Positions 22,200 through 34,361 of a stretch of 64,000 nucleotides of DNA are shown piece after piece. Each line of letters starts with the position of its first letter. The first letter of the stretch is position 1. Under the pieces are notes generated by a model. That model searched no databases and was not told where the DNA came from. It was given only the letters and a program-made list of their open reading frames with translations. This DNA is from Ziziphus jujuba (Eukaryota > Streptophyta > Magnoliopsida > Rosales > Rhamnaceae): positions 17,877,001 through 17,941,000 of the forward strand of contig NC_083385.1 in the NCBI RefSeq assembly GCF_031755915.1, written 5' to 3'. Position numbers and translations under genes: made by a program.

Positions 22200-25100
22200 T
22201 GCTAAGTAGTTTTGGTTGACTGTATGTGCTATACCCGTTTGTTTTTGGAGTGTTATGGAATTTAATCCCTTTTTTTTATTTTTTTTATTTTGGGTGTCGT
22301 CGGCATTCAGCTGCCACATCTATATTTATCACTAGCATTTTGAAAGCAAGTGAGCGTGAGAGTGAGACACTGCAATGCTAATGGTACAATCATGGTTAAT
22401 TAACCACATCACAAAATTGGACCATTTTGATGTGAAATTTGCAAGCTATATCTATGGAGAGTTTAATTTAGCTACGCCATTTGGAAATACCTCATTTACA
22501 AGCTTGAAAATTGAAGAAAAACTTGGCGGGTGAAAAAAAACAAATTTTATTATTTTTTACTTGGTTAAACGAAATAAAATCTGTATTGTCCTTACAATAC
22601 AAGAATATGTTAATTATGAATTAGGCTTGCATTAGTAATTTAATACATTAGCTGAGATGAGAATTTGATATGTTTGAAAATCCATCAAGGTGTGATAAAT
22701 AATAAAAATTGCTACTTTTTGAATTAAATTTTTAATTTCAAATTATTTCTTAAAGTAGCACCTTATCAGTAACAGCAGCAATAATAATTTCAAATTATTA
22801 CTACTCGGCATGTTCTTGGCACATATTCCTAATGAATCAATTGCTCCATCTATATCAATATTATCCTTCGCAGCAGCAGCAGCATTATATGAAAGGGGAT
22901 GACGAATTAAGAATTAATTGGTTAATTGTCAAGGAAAAGTTGCGTTCTCACTTATATCAGCAGCATAACGAGAATTTTTAAAAGTAGATCCACGCAAGAA
23001 AGTAAAAAGTAAATTATAAGAAAGGAAGGTGAATGTTGTTGATAATTTATTTTATTATTATTATTTTTTTTTTTTTGGGGGGGTAAGAGTGGATGTTGAG
23101 GAGATAGATAGTGGGGTGGGACTTGGAAGGAACTTGATAGTTTCTTTGCAAAAAAATAAAAATAAAAATAATTAAAATAATTAAAAAGATTGAGCAGGGT
23201 TGGTGTTGGAGTTAATTGACCCATAGTTTGGGAGAGGAGTGGAGGTAGAGTCAAGTAATCATGTGAGAAATAATAGTCAGTTGCGAGAGAGACAAGCTAT
23301 CGTCAATTGCGGCGCCATCATCATCAATTTTCTTTAGGAAAATACAAATACAAAAATATAAATATATATATATATATATACCAATATATATATATATATT
23401 AATACAAAAAATCCAAAATATATGTAATATATATATGAGGTGAGATAGGAAGGTTTCTAATATTACTCTAGGCGTTTGCCAAAAGCCAACTTAGCTCAAC
23501 TTGTCCCTTCAATCCATTGACGATGGTAAAATGTGGCCAAATTTCATTTTCTATACGAAAAATCATAAAATAAATAAGTAAATTTGTGATCCATACAATT
23601 TAATTATATTTTTATCTTCCAACTAAATCCATTGTAGAGAAAAAAAAATCTAATAATTGAAATGAGAGGCTGCAATTTCGTAGGGAAACTAACTAATTAA
23701 TTACCTATTGGTTTTAAAATAAATAATAATACAAAAGGCTACAGAAGGCGAGAAGTGACTATGGAGTTTATAAAAATCATAATTATATAGTATTTATAGA
23801 AGTTGCATATTTTCTACGCGAGAAAAATATCATGATCAATGATTATTAACATCAGGTGGAAGGTATATAATTATTAAATATTTGATAATAAATGGACTAT
23901 TACCCCGAATCACTCATATAATAATAATAATAATAAAGTATTTTAATCATTTAGAAAGGACAATTGTAATTTTAATACCAAACTCTCGATATTATCTGTT
24001 TGTTCGTTTGTTATTTTTTGGTTTCTTTTTAATAAATTATTTAATTTACGACTTATACATAATTCTTCGTAAGATTCAAACTTGTAAAAATAAATAGAAA
24101 TATTCAATCATTAAAAATAATCTGTTTTGTTAATTTATTTTTTTAATTAAATTTAGATTGAATCTGGACAGCAGGGAGTAGAGGAAAATGGAATCAGAAT
24201 AAGGAAAAAGAAGTCAATAAAAATGTCGTAGTAGAGAGATTAGAGAGGAAGAGAGAGAGGGAGGATATAGAGATTGGAATTTAAAGTCAAAACGTTGAGA
24301 AATGCAGGACGTCCGAATTTGCAAGGCGTGGGTGGGAAGTTGCGTAAGATACAAGCCAAGGGATCCCAAAAGAAATTAAAAAAAAAAAAAATGGGGAAGA
24401 GAGAGAGAGAGAGATGGAAGATGGGACCCACTTCCTTTTCAACATGTATCTCTAATCTCTTTAGCAAGTGGGGCCCACTGATTTGTGTGCTTTGACATCC
24501 TCCCACGTCGTTTCCTACGTGGACATCACTTTCAAGCCACGCAAAGTACTCCTCCTCCTTTCATTCCTCTCGTTAAGTCTTCAATTATTTGATAATTCCC
24601 TGTAATTTGGAACACCATTTCTTAATATGCACCTCTCCACTTAATCTCTTTTTTGTCTTGTGCTTGTATTTTGATTTTAGCCCAATTATTAACATAATTA
24701 ACACTTTTCTTCTTCTTTTTTCTTGTGATAAATGTCTCCATTTATATAAATCAATGAGAAACCAAGGATATGTAGGTGACCTCCCTTTGTTTGTATCCGA
24801 ATTGAATGTGTTTCTGTTTATTTGAAAGAGCTTTTTAAAAAGCTGGATTTTAGTTGCTTCGATTCTAAGCTGTTCAAGAAAATCGTTCAAACAGTTTTTT
24901 AAAGCTGCTTTTTTAATTTTAAAGCAAGAAATAACATTTTATGAGGCATGCAAAATTGGACATTAATATATCTAAACCCATTTTAAAATCTAACTCTAAA
25001 GTAGTAGGATCTTAATCTAATTCTAGAGTTTAGTTTTTTGAAAGCATAATTATCAAATGTAAACAAAAAATTATTTATAAAATTAAAATTTGATTGATGA

Positions 25101-28100
25101 AGTAAATATAGTAAAGAGATGGAAATAATGAGCCGCTTAAACATAAGACAAAAAAATACAAAAGGGGTTGGTTTTACATACCAATTTGACAAATATCATA
25201 TCGTTATTAAAAAAAAAAAAACATATTTAACAATATATAATTTAATTTTTTTTAAAACAATTTAGTTGACAATAATCATAAATAAATTTTAAATCTTGAA
25301 TTCAAGTTCTAAGTTATAAAATCTAAATAAAGAAAAAAAAAGGTGTATAAATTACAATATTAACTATCTATAACCTCTTTTCTTTTTCTTTTTTTTGTTG
25401 CTTAACTATATATAACTTTTCATTTCTTGTATACGGTTGAATGCATCTTTTTTGAGGACAAAAATTATTTTAGCCAAATAACTTGATAAATATATTACTC
25501 TCCAAATATGAATATGAGTTGAGAGCCTCAGAGATGAAAAAGTGGGGTAGCCGGTTGGCCTCAAGTATTTTGCCTTTATTCTTAGATTAGGTAGATTCCT
25601 CCATCCATGTTCCTTGTAGCTCCTTCTGTTCATCCGCTCATTATACACCCTTTTCTTTCACCAATTTTATAGATTTTTTTTTCCATTATACTTTCTTCTT
25701 TTTGTCTGTATGCTTGCTTTTTTTTTATTATTATTTATTATTTATTCAAATTTATTTTAATTTCATATCAAATTTCTAAATATACGAGATGGGACATTTC
25801 ACATGGCTTCCTTTGTCCCCAGTCCCACCAAAAATTTGGTATTATTGTTTGCTTGCCAGTGATGTTCATTTTATATATGCTTTTAGGTTTTGTGTGTGTG
25901 TACCTTTTTTTTCTTTTTTCTTTTTTTTCTTTTTTCTTTTTTTTCTTTTTTTTTCATTATGTCCTCCTTTAATATTCTATGTACAGGAATAAAACGAAAT
26001 GCATGTAAACCAATCACTAGTGGTGCTAAAATGCTTTTGGTCCTCACAATTAATCCTACATGTGGTACAAGTCCCTTTATCGAGAAGTAATGCTTTGTAA
26101 CATGCTGTGAAAAATATGGATTAAACACATTCATTTTAATTAATCCATTAAAGTTTTTTATTATCACTAAATTTCTCTCAGAACAAAACCCAGGGTCAGC
26201 GCGCCCGTTTTCTCCAACTCCTCTGTGCGAGTCTAGGAGACTTAAGTTAAAAGGGTTTGGAATTCAAGCTATATAATGAATGCATAGTAGAGTTGAAATT
26301 CAGTATGTATATATATATATATATATAGATATATATAAAATAAAGAAATAGCAAGCTCTTTGAAAAAGTTGGCCAGTTTTATGTAATGTAATTTTTAGAT
26401 AAGCACATGAGCTCATTCTAGCAAAACATCCATTTGTGTGATTCCTACCTAACTAATTTGTAAACACACGCACTCTTTGTGGTGTACATATGTTAACAAA
26501 GCTGAATTATTTACCAAAAAAATTGCCTTTTCCTTAGTACTGTTTTTGTTTTTTTAATAATTATTTTTGGTTTAGTAGTATTAATTGTCTCATTTGTGGA
26601 AAAAAAATTTATCACTAACTAAATAGGACAAGTTTTTTTTTTTTTTTTTTTTTTGGGTGCACATTAACTATGTGCTAATCTTGTAGTTCGGATAAAAAGT
26701 GGATAAACCCCATCCTTTGTAATGTAATTGTCTTTTTTGTTGACTCTTCTCTAGCTCATATTATTAATAAAATGAGTAGTGGAAGAGGAGAATGATTATT
26801 ATATTTAATGGTGCGTGTATGGTGCTGCTTAATATTGAGCTTTTAATATATAATTTTTGTTTTTGGTCCCATTTTCTTATCATTGTAATTATTTAATATC
26901 ATGTGAAAGAGTAATTTCTATTGGATTTTAAGTAATATTGAAAACAACTTAATTGTGTGGTGGCACGATGCAGCTTGCTTGGTTGCTCTGCCAATTCATG
27001 AGTAGGAGGTTATATGGAAGAAGAGTAGTCAACCCCAAAATTATTATGAATTTTAGTATTAGGTTTTGACACTAGACTTTTTCGAATTTCATACCGTGTT
27101 CATGTTTGACTTATGAGGATAAAAAGTTGAAATCAGCATTTCTTTTATTTTTTAATAATATATGAAATAAAAAATTTTGCTAAAATGGTTTTTGTTTTGG
27201 GGAAGTTTAGACAGATGTTAATAGGACATAACCAAAATAAGATGAAATCTTAGAATTCTGTAGTTTAGGGATATTGATTCTCCCGTGATTTTCAAAGCAA
27301 GAATTGATTGGTTAATTTAATATTGGATAAACCTACAATAATAAGAATTAAGCAGATTGCTAATTTTGTTAAGGAAAAAAAAAAAAAAAAGAGGATAGAT
27401 TGCTAATAATAATTATTGTAGTAATAAAAACTGTAAATTATCTTCAATGAACAATTAGACAGCTAAGTCATTTTGTAACCATTTTGTCTTTGGAAGGACA
27501 GCGTAATGACAATATTTACATTTTCTTATATATGAAGTTCTAGGTTTGAGTAGCCCTATTAATTAAAAAAAAAAAATCATCTTTATAGTTCATGAGTTAA
27601 ATAGAGGATTTATTTCTTCAAAATATTTATCGAAAAGGAGATAAAGAAAAAGAAAAAAAAGGTATAAATTTTAACTATTATTAAAATATAAACAAAAAAA
27701 ATTACTTATTATATATATAAATATCAAAAATTATAAATATGAAAAAGTCGTCTCTAGTAAGGTGCATCTTGAACTAGTTTTGCTTAATGAATTTAAAGTT
27801 TATTTTTGAAAATAAAAAAAAATAAAAAAAAGTTGCATGATACTCTTAAATTAAAATCCCTCCATGATCATTGTATTCTGTATAATTGAATTTAAATTTA
27901 TAATTTTATGGAATTTAATGAATAATGTATGAACCTTACTCAAAAAAATAAGGTGCATACGAGTACCATATAAAAAGTTATATTCAAAATTATTGTTTAT
28001 TTCTTTTATTTGAAGTGGCTCCTGCATGTGCTATCCAAAATGATTAGATTATTTTTATATCCATCTGTTGCAGAAGACATATAATCAAAAGTCAAATTCA

Positions 28101-29819
28101 ATAACCCATATAAAAAATAGCAAATAATTCATTGCAAAAACTAATAACGATAATAATAAATTAATTAATTGATAATGGATAACTAAAGTAGCTATTTTGT
28201 GGCCAATCGCATGGACATATATACATGTGGATGAACAATCTCAACCATTGACGATATCTAATCATCACCAACAAAAGTAAAAGGGAAGGAAGTTATGACT
28301 TGTTTAATTGGTTGACCTTTGACAAATTGTCAAACAATTGGAAGTGGCAGAAGTAGTGGCTGAGACTATTTGATACATGATAAACTCTATTGGCAATTTA
28401 GGTTGTATATGAATTCAACGTCATCACTTGCGGCATCAATTTTATGATGAGGCTGAGGTTTCCCCATACCCAACCCAAATATGCCAATTAAGAAGGGACA
28501 CCATTTTCTTTTTATTTTTATTTTTTTTTTGTTGTTTTCATTTTTGCTTTGTTTCATTTTTCCCGTTCCTCTCCAATTGAAAGGTACACATGCCCAATTT
28601 TTGTTCAAAAAAACCAAAGAATATATGAGACTTTTTATTAGCTGAGTTTTGCATTGGTTGTCTCTGACTGGTAGTTCAGTTGCTTTCATGTTATTCTTTA
28701 TTATCAGCAAAAAAAAAAAATTTGTTCGACAATACAAACAAGCACAGGAAAAATGGTAACTTGTACACAAGCCAGTAGCAAAATCGAGAAGCTTGATAAG
28801 AATGGCAACATTCGGGTCAGACCAAAAAAATAGAGAATTACATTAGCAAAGACTAAAGAATAGAATAGTATCACTGCCTAATTAATAAACAGAAACAAAA
28901 CCAAATGGTAGATGCTTCAATGGTATATAATTAAACATATTTTAAGTCGTATGATAATATGTTTCAAAACAACTTGAAATTGTTGGACTAACAATGTAGT
29001 ACGTGGCTAAACATCTTTAAGTTGTTTGATAATATGATTCAGAAGAATTTGAAATTATTGGACTAAGGAACGTTGAACAAGTCTTTAGTTGTGTAAAGAG
29101 ATACTATGGTCGTGCAAAAACAACGACCTGTTATAAAATGATTGCACAGCTTGTCTATTCACGAGTCTGTTGAGCCTATTTGCACAGATATTGAGCTCTT
29201 ACTTGTGTGGATTATTCAAAAGCTTTATTCCTTTTGCAGCCGAATGAAAGCTGCAAATTACTTTATAAATACATACTTTGTTTAAAATATTTATATATAT
29301 ATAGTCAAGGCTAGGAAATTTATAATATATATGAAGCAATAGTCTATTCTTATACCTGTTTGGAAAAGTAAATATATGTAGCAAATATTAATAAAAAGAC
29401 TTCAATTATTCAAGAGTTGAAATGGACGATTCTCAACTTTAAAAAGTAATGGCCAAAAACCTTCAGTGAGAAAGATTCTCAATAAGTGCAGGAAATGTGA
29501 CCCAAACAAATGAACATGACCACATGTGCATGTGAGGCCTATTATTTTATATGATAAAGATATTATAAATTTGCCCACCAAAACTTTGAACCTAATATAA
29601 ATTTAGTCCTTAGCTAAACCTAACATTAATTTACAATGTTCTTAATGAAACCTCCTTGACTAATTGCCTAAAATGCAGCTCAGACAAAAGCAACTAGGGA
29701 GTGCATGAATCAGAACCCAAAATTGCTTGAAACTTCGCTGGAAGAACAGAATCCGAACCAGAGGCAACACTCTCTTCCAGCCGTTACATTACCAACTCTG
29801 TTTACATATTGACATGTTC
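22200..29819. other. AT-rich intergenic stretch
   Basis: No gene is supported. The first part (about 22200-23000) may hold distal promoter of the RAP2-4 gene. There are (TA)n tracts at 23359-23379 and 26305-26326, a (GA)n tract near 24404-24415, poly-T/poly-A runs, and a GC-richer patch at 24290-24560 with two ACGT elements. A 76-bp tandem duplication lies at 28933-29085. The open frames here are low-complexity or lack recognisable domains. Confidence 0.55.
28933..29085. repeat. Tandem duplication, about 76-bp period
   Basis: Two diverged units start AAACAT at about 28933 and 29009. Both contain GATAATATG, a TTGAAATT stretch and TTGGACTAA in the same order. Confidence 0.85.
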
Positions 29820-30971
29820 AAGGTTGAAAATTTTAATTTGGATAGAAATATTGAAAATTTAAAAATATTTATAGAAATATAAAAAATTATTAAATATTTA
29901 TAGAAATATAAAAAATTATTAAATATTTATAAAAATTTATAAAAAATAATAAAAATGTATTTAAAAAAATAGAAAATTTTATTAAAATTTTATAATTAAC
30001 TTATTTAATTAATTGATTATCAAATTAACTATTTAAATTGTTAAAATATTAAATGGATATTATATTTTTTTAATCAATCTATTATTAATTTAAAAAATAT
30101 AAAAAATAAATATTTAATAAAATTATTTATTAATTAAGATATATAAAAAATTATTACGATCACATTATACTTTAAAAATATTATTTTAATACTATAAAGA
30201 ACTTCTAATGGTTAAAAATTATTTATATCTTCTTCTTTTTAATTTTAAAATGTAAAATATAAAAAATAATTATTAAAAAATATATTACCTTAATAATTTT
30301 ACATGTAATTGTTAATATACCATTAACATAAATATTTAAAAATTAAATTTATATGTATCAAATACCATACCAAAATTTTGAACCTTAAATTGCAAAAATA
30401 TATTTTCTGCATATTTTCTAGTTTTTGTATACATTATAAATTTATTTACTTTATAATATTAATATAAATATTAAATTTATTATTATAAAAAAAATTAATA
30501 ATATATAGATAAACTTGTAATCATTGATACTAATTTTCTTTAAAAATATAATAAATAAACTTACCTAATATAATTTTAGATATTTTTTGTTAAATGTAAA
30601 TTTTTTTACTTTTATTTGCCTAATTATTAAAAGATAATTTAAAAATAAAAAAATTATCAATAATTATAATTTAATAAAAAATTTTACTAAACATTAATAA
30701 TATTTATAAAAAATAAAATTTTTTTTAAAAAAATCATAAATATTTTCAAAATTTTTATAAAAATTTTAAAATTTTCTATAGAAATTATAAATTTTTTGAC
30801 GAAATTATAAAAAAATTTATGTGAATATTATAACAGAAATTTTCATAAAAATTATATAGAAATATCAATGATTTTGATAGAAATTATAAAAAACATAATT
30901 ATTTCAACTTGAAAACTAAATTTTCTTTTAATATGTTTAAAAAGTGAAAATTTCATAAAAAGTTTCGATAT
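29820..30971 (+). repeat. Dispersed AT-rich repeat, copy A
   Basis: About 1.15 kb starting AAGGTTGAAAATTTT and ending AAAAGTTTCGATAT. The same order of sequence is found at 48735-49765 (+) and 60771-61831 (-). At 30372-30386 an internal AAAATTTTGAACCTT is the inverted form of its own start. No coding frame is present. Class unknown. Confidence 0.75.
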
Positions 30972-31832
30972 AACATACTATGGATATAATGACAATATGT
31001 TATTATTCTATTAGCTTATTAAATTTTATTTATCAATATTTAATTTATATTATTTTCTTAACCAATAAAATAATAAAGCATCATTTGTCACAACAGTTGG
31101 CAAAAAACTTGGTGCATATAATCTGGCTTTTCTAATAAACAAGAAAAAAAAAGAAAAAAAAAAAGACTGTCATATATTTTGAATGATCATCCCCTAAAAC
31201 TTTTCAGATTTAAAGAGTCAGTTTCCAAACTCATTTCTCTTCAACAAAATTTTCCCAATGCTTTGCATATTTAACTTTATCATACAATCTCAATCTATCT
31301 CTGACAATGACACTAATAAAACAAGATATTATATTAGACAGTAGGTTATTATATCAGAGAATAGGTTTAGTCCCACTAATGAATCATGTTAACCATTAAC
31401 TGGAACCACATTATATCAGCATAAGTAAGAAACGAATTAGTAACTCGTTACAACCAATAAAATGTAAGGCTGTAAAATCAAACAGCACAGATCAATGGCA
31501 CCGGCAAACAAACTCTATTTTGTGAGGGAGAAAATAAAGCCCTTGGAACCAACAAGGTGATATCAAACCAGCCATTGGTTTAATCAATGAGAATACCAAA
31601 TAGTGATACCAGGAGGACCTAACGCAAAGAAACTGGAGGAAGAAAAGAACAGTTTTATGAAACCTACACATTGATAATACATGAAATTTCACAGACACAT
31701 TACAGCTTCTAAAAAGGTTGGTAAAAACTTCAAGCAATCTTGTCAACAACAACAAAGTAATATACCAGTTGTGACAAACTACTCAACTCAAGTGACAAGA
31801 CAATCTTAAGATCACCAGAAGATAGATGTACA
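30972..31832. other. Intergenic stretch, 3' flank of the unknown gene
   Basis: No gene is supported. The part next to 31833 probably holds the 3' UTR of the - strand gene. It is less AT-rich than the repeat beside it. An 87-codon open frame on the - strand at 31492-31755 shows no recognisable domain. Confidence 0.5.
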
Positions 31833-33995
31833 TTAACGCTTCTCTGTAGGCATTTCATTGATCATCCCTAAATCCATCTTGCAGCTCTCTCTCAAATCTT
31901 TTAGTGCAACAAAACTGGCTTGCTGGCAAGCAGAACCCAGAGAAAGAATTTATCAATTATGGTCCAAGAACCAAAAAGAAAACAATTTAGGTTGAAAGAA
32001 AGAATGGTTTACATACAATTGATGATATAAAAATCTTTTGAAATAAATCTATTAAATCATAACAGGCCATTGATACTGGTTATGGTGCATTAATTGAAAG
32101 GGATTTCTATCGAAATACAGACATCCAACACAACAAACAGAAACAAGATATGCAGGACTTTTATGACAACTTTTATCAAGAGACAGCATTACATGTTGGA
32201 ACATTCTCGAAGTTTTCTCAAATCTTTTAGTGCAACAAACGCTGGCTTACTAGTAAGCAGAATTCAGAGATTATCATGTTTAAGTTCCACGAGTAAAAAT
32301 GAAGATGATTTGTATTGAGAAAGGGAAACTGCCAAAATGACAACATAAAGATCAAAAACTATTTGACTAAATTATAAGGAGCCCCGAGTGACTGTCATGA
32401 ATGATTAGAGGAATGGCTCACTAATACCAGATATGACACACTGGTCAAAGCAGCGACTAACATTCCTAACATCCCACATAGAAAGCAGCCATTAATATAA
32501 TACATGAATTATCACAAAATGAAATGCCAAATTCCTTTTTCTTTTTTTTTCTTTTTTTTTTTTTTAACTGTTATTCATGATGCAATATACCATTTCTACG
32601 ATCATTCAAACAACTGAAACAAGGTAGACATGCAAAGCAGCAGAAAGCAAACTAGAAGCATGAAAATCAACTTAAAAGGAACACCATTTAATAAAAAGCT
32701 GAATCCTAATTATATGGATCAGAAGTCACACTCACAAGCTGACCGCTTTCATTGGCAAGTATATCCTCCATGCGAAGAAAGAGTGATCTCCACTGACCCG
32801 TGAGATCAGCTTCAAGTTTTGTGGATTTGTTTGCATTTTCTTGGCTGTGAATGCTACTCTCCTTTCCTCTGTAACTTTTCTGAACCAATGTGTTAGCTTC
32901 CTTTTGACTCTTCTTCAACGCTAAAAAATGAACAAAAAACCATTACAGAATGAGAAAGGAATGGCCAACAAAATAAGTCTCAAGAGGCAAGTAAATTATC
33001 ACTTTATTCATAACATACTAACTTACAAGCAATGCGACCCTTGATATCCTGGTATTGGAGGTCCGACCAAATGTAAGCAGCTGAAATCAAGTTGTAGAAC
33101 AGTCAATACGGTAGTAAAAAGTTTGTACAATACAAGCCAGTTTCACACTAACAAACAATCAGGAAAATAACCAACATAACTAGGAATTACAGTTACCTTT
33201 CAAGCAAAAGGAACAGGAGCAAGATTTAAGTAAGTCATCACCCGCATTCAAATTGCCATAGACCTCACCCTTGAGTGCTGTGCATCTTCCCAATTCATGA
33301 AATTTTGAACTTTGTGACTTAGGCAACCTTGACCACTCTATAGAACCATATTTAGAAGCAGCCAATTCACCAACAGCAACACAATCCTCATTATTCTTGC
33401 AAACAAGAGTAGCTAATCCTTCTCGTACCAGATTGCCTTGAGTAACATCAGACGTATTTCTTTCTTCATAATCTTGATAATTTTCTCCTGCACCATAACC
33501 ATCTTTCTTACACGGTCCTGAGCATGTGGGCATTGAACCGCTAGATAAACAACTATCTCTTGATGCATCACCAACGTCCATCACACTCTGATGTGCACAG
33601 CCATCCACCAGATTAGACTTCTTCTTAATTCCTTTGGGTGCGTTCGACATAAAACGCTCAACATTCTGATCCTCCGAGGTATCAGCGTCGCTGGAAGTGG
33701 ATGAGGATCCATAAGCGTGCGTCTCCTTTGAGAAATTGAAGCCTTTTTCACTTTTATCTTCTCCAAATTTGGTCCGGCATTTGTCTCTCACTAAATTCTC
33801 AACCCCTAAACACACTTGCTTCGTGAATTGCGAATCCCCATCTTGAACATCCACATTCTTGCCATACCCATCTTTAGATTCAAGCCCTGAATCGCCGAAG
33901 ACTATAGAAAACCCTCTTTTCACGGGCCGGTTGGTCAAATCGCCCAGTACAGGACGGGTTTTGCAAAACCCATCCGTAAAATTATTTTTATCCAT
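31833..33995 (-). CDS. Conserved plant protein of unknown function (four exons)
   Basis: Predicted exons on the - strand: 33197-33995, 33027-33080, 32736-32920 and 31833-31922. All junctions are GT-AG and the phases agree, giving 375 aa. The N-terminus has an Arg-Pro-Val-Leu-Gly-Asp-Leu-Thr-Asn-Arg stretch, a middle Ser/Asp-rich region of probable disorder, then Cys-Ser-Cys-Ser-Phe-Cys (residues 259-264). The C-terminus is conserved in style: Ala-Ala-Tyr-Ile-Trp-Ser-Asp-Leu in exon 2, a Lys/Gln/Glu-rich, probably coiled-coil segment in exon 3, and Ser-Phe-Val-Ala-Leu-Lys-Asp-Leu-Arg in exon 4. This looks like a plant family of uncharacterised nuclear or cell-cycle-type proteins, but I cannot name it firmly. 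If intron 3 is retained, translation stops at 32706 and gives 355 aa. Confidence 0.8.
32217..32269 (-). pseudogene. Decayed duplicate of the gene's last exon, inside intron 3
   Basis: This 53-base stretch matches 31891-31943, the splice-acceptor side and first half of exon 4, with several substitutions. The copy has one extra base and a TAA immediately after the acceptor-like AG, so splicing to it would end the protein at once or shift the frame. It lies 326 bases upstream (in gene direction) of the functional exon. It is a pseudo-exon, or possibly an alternative terminal exon. Confidence 0.7.
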
Positions 33996-34152
33996 AGCCG
34001 AAATTCACTACCACAAAGATACGGATCTTATCGAAACAATTTGCTATGTTCAACAGCCAGAAACCTAAAAGAACCAGATACCCATTTCACCCAATTTGAT
34101 TAATTCCGAACCCTCAAATTTCAGAATACCAAAACACCTCGCAAAGAGCTCA

Positions 34153-34361
34153 CTGAAAAAAACAAAAAAAAAAACAAAAAACAAAAAAACAAAAAAAAAA
34201 ACAAAAACAAAAAAAGAGAAACAACAAGAAGACATGGTATCAAAAACCCAGAAACAAAAACAAATTATCAAGTTAGAAACCCTAGATTGTGAATGGGAAA
34301 AAGCAGGGCACAGTTTGAAATATGGAAAAACTGATTGTGATGAGACGAGAGAGATACTGAC
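34153..34361 (-). other. Probable 5'-leader intron of the unknown gene
   Basis: On the - strand, AAAG|GTCAGT at 34362/34361 is a good donor. A long T/G-poor pyrimidine run (34155-34215) ends TTTTTTCAG|TG at 34153/34152, a good acceptor. The remaining leader runs to the ATG at 33995. The intron is inferred from splice sites alone. Confidence 0.6.

Noticed and set aside
28387..28770. 127-codon - strand open frame
   Set aside because: Low-complexity Lys/Asn and Phe runs, no domain, AT-rich spacer.
32094..32318. 74-codon + strand open frame
   Set aside because: Antisense to the pseudo-exon inside intron 3 of the unknown gene; no domain.
32706..32735. Taking 32706 as the only end of the unknown gene
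   Set aside because: CTT|GTGAGT at 32736/32735 is a good donor and the exon at 31833-31922 continues the conserved C-terminus in phase; kept only as a possible retained-intron form.
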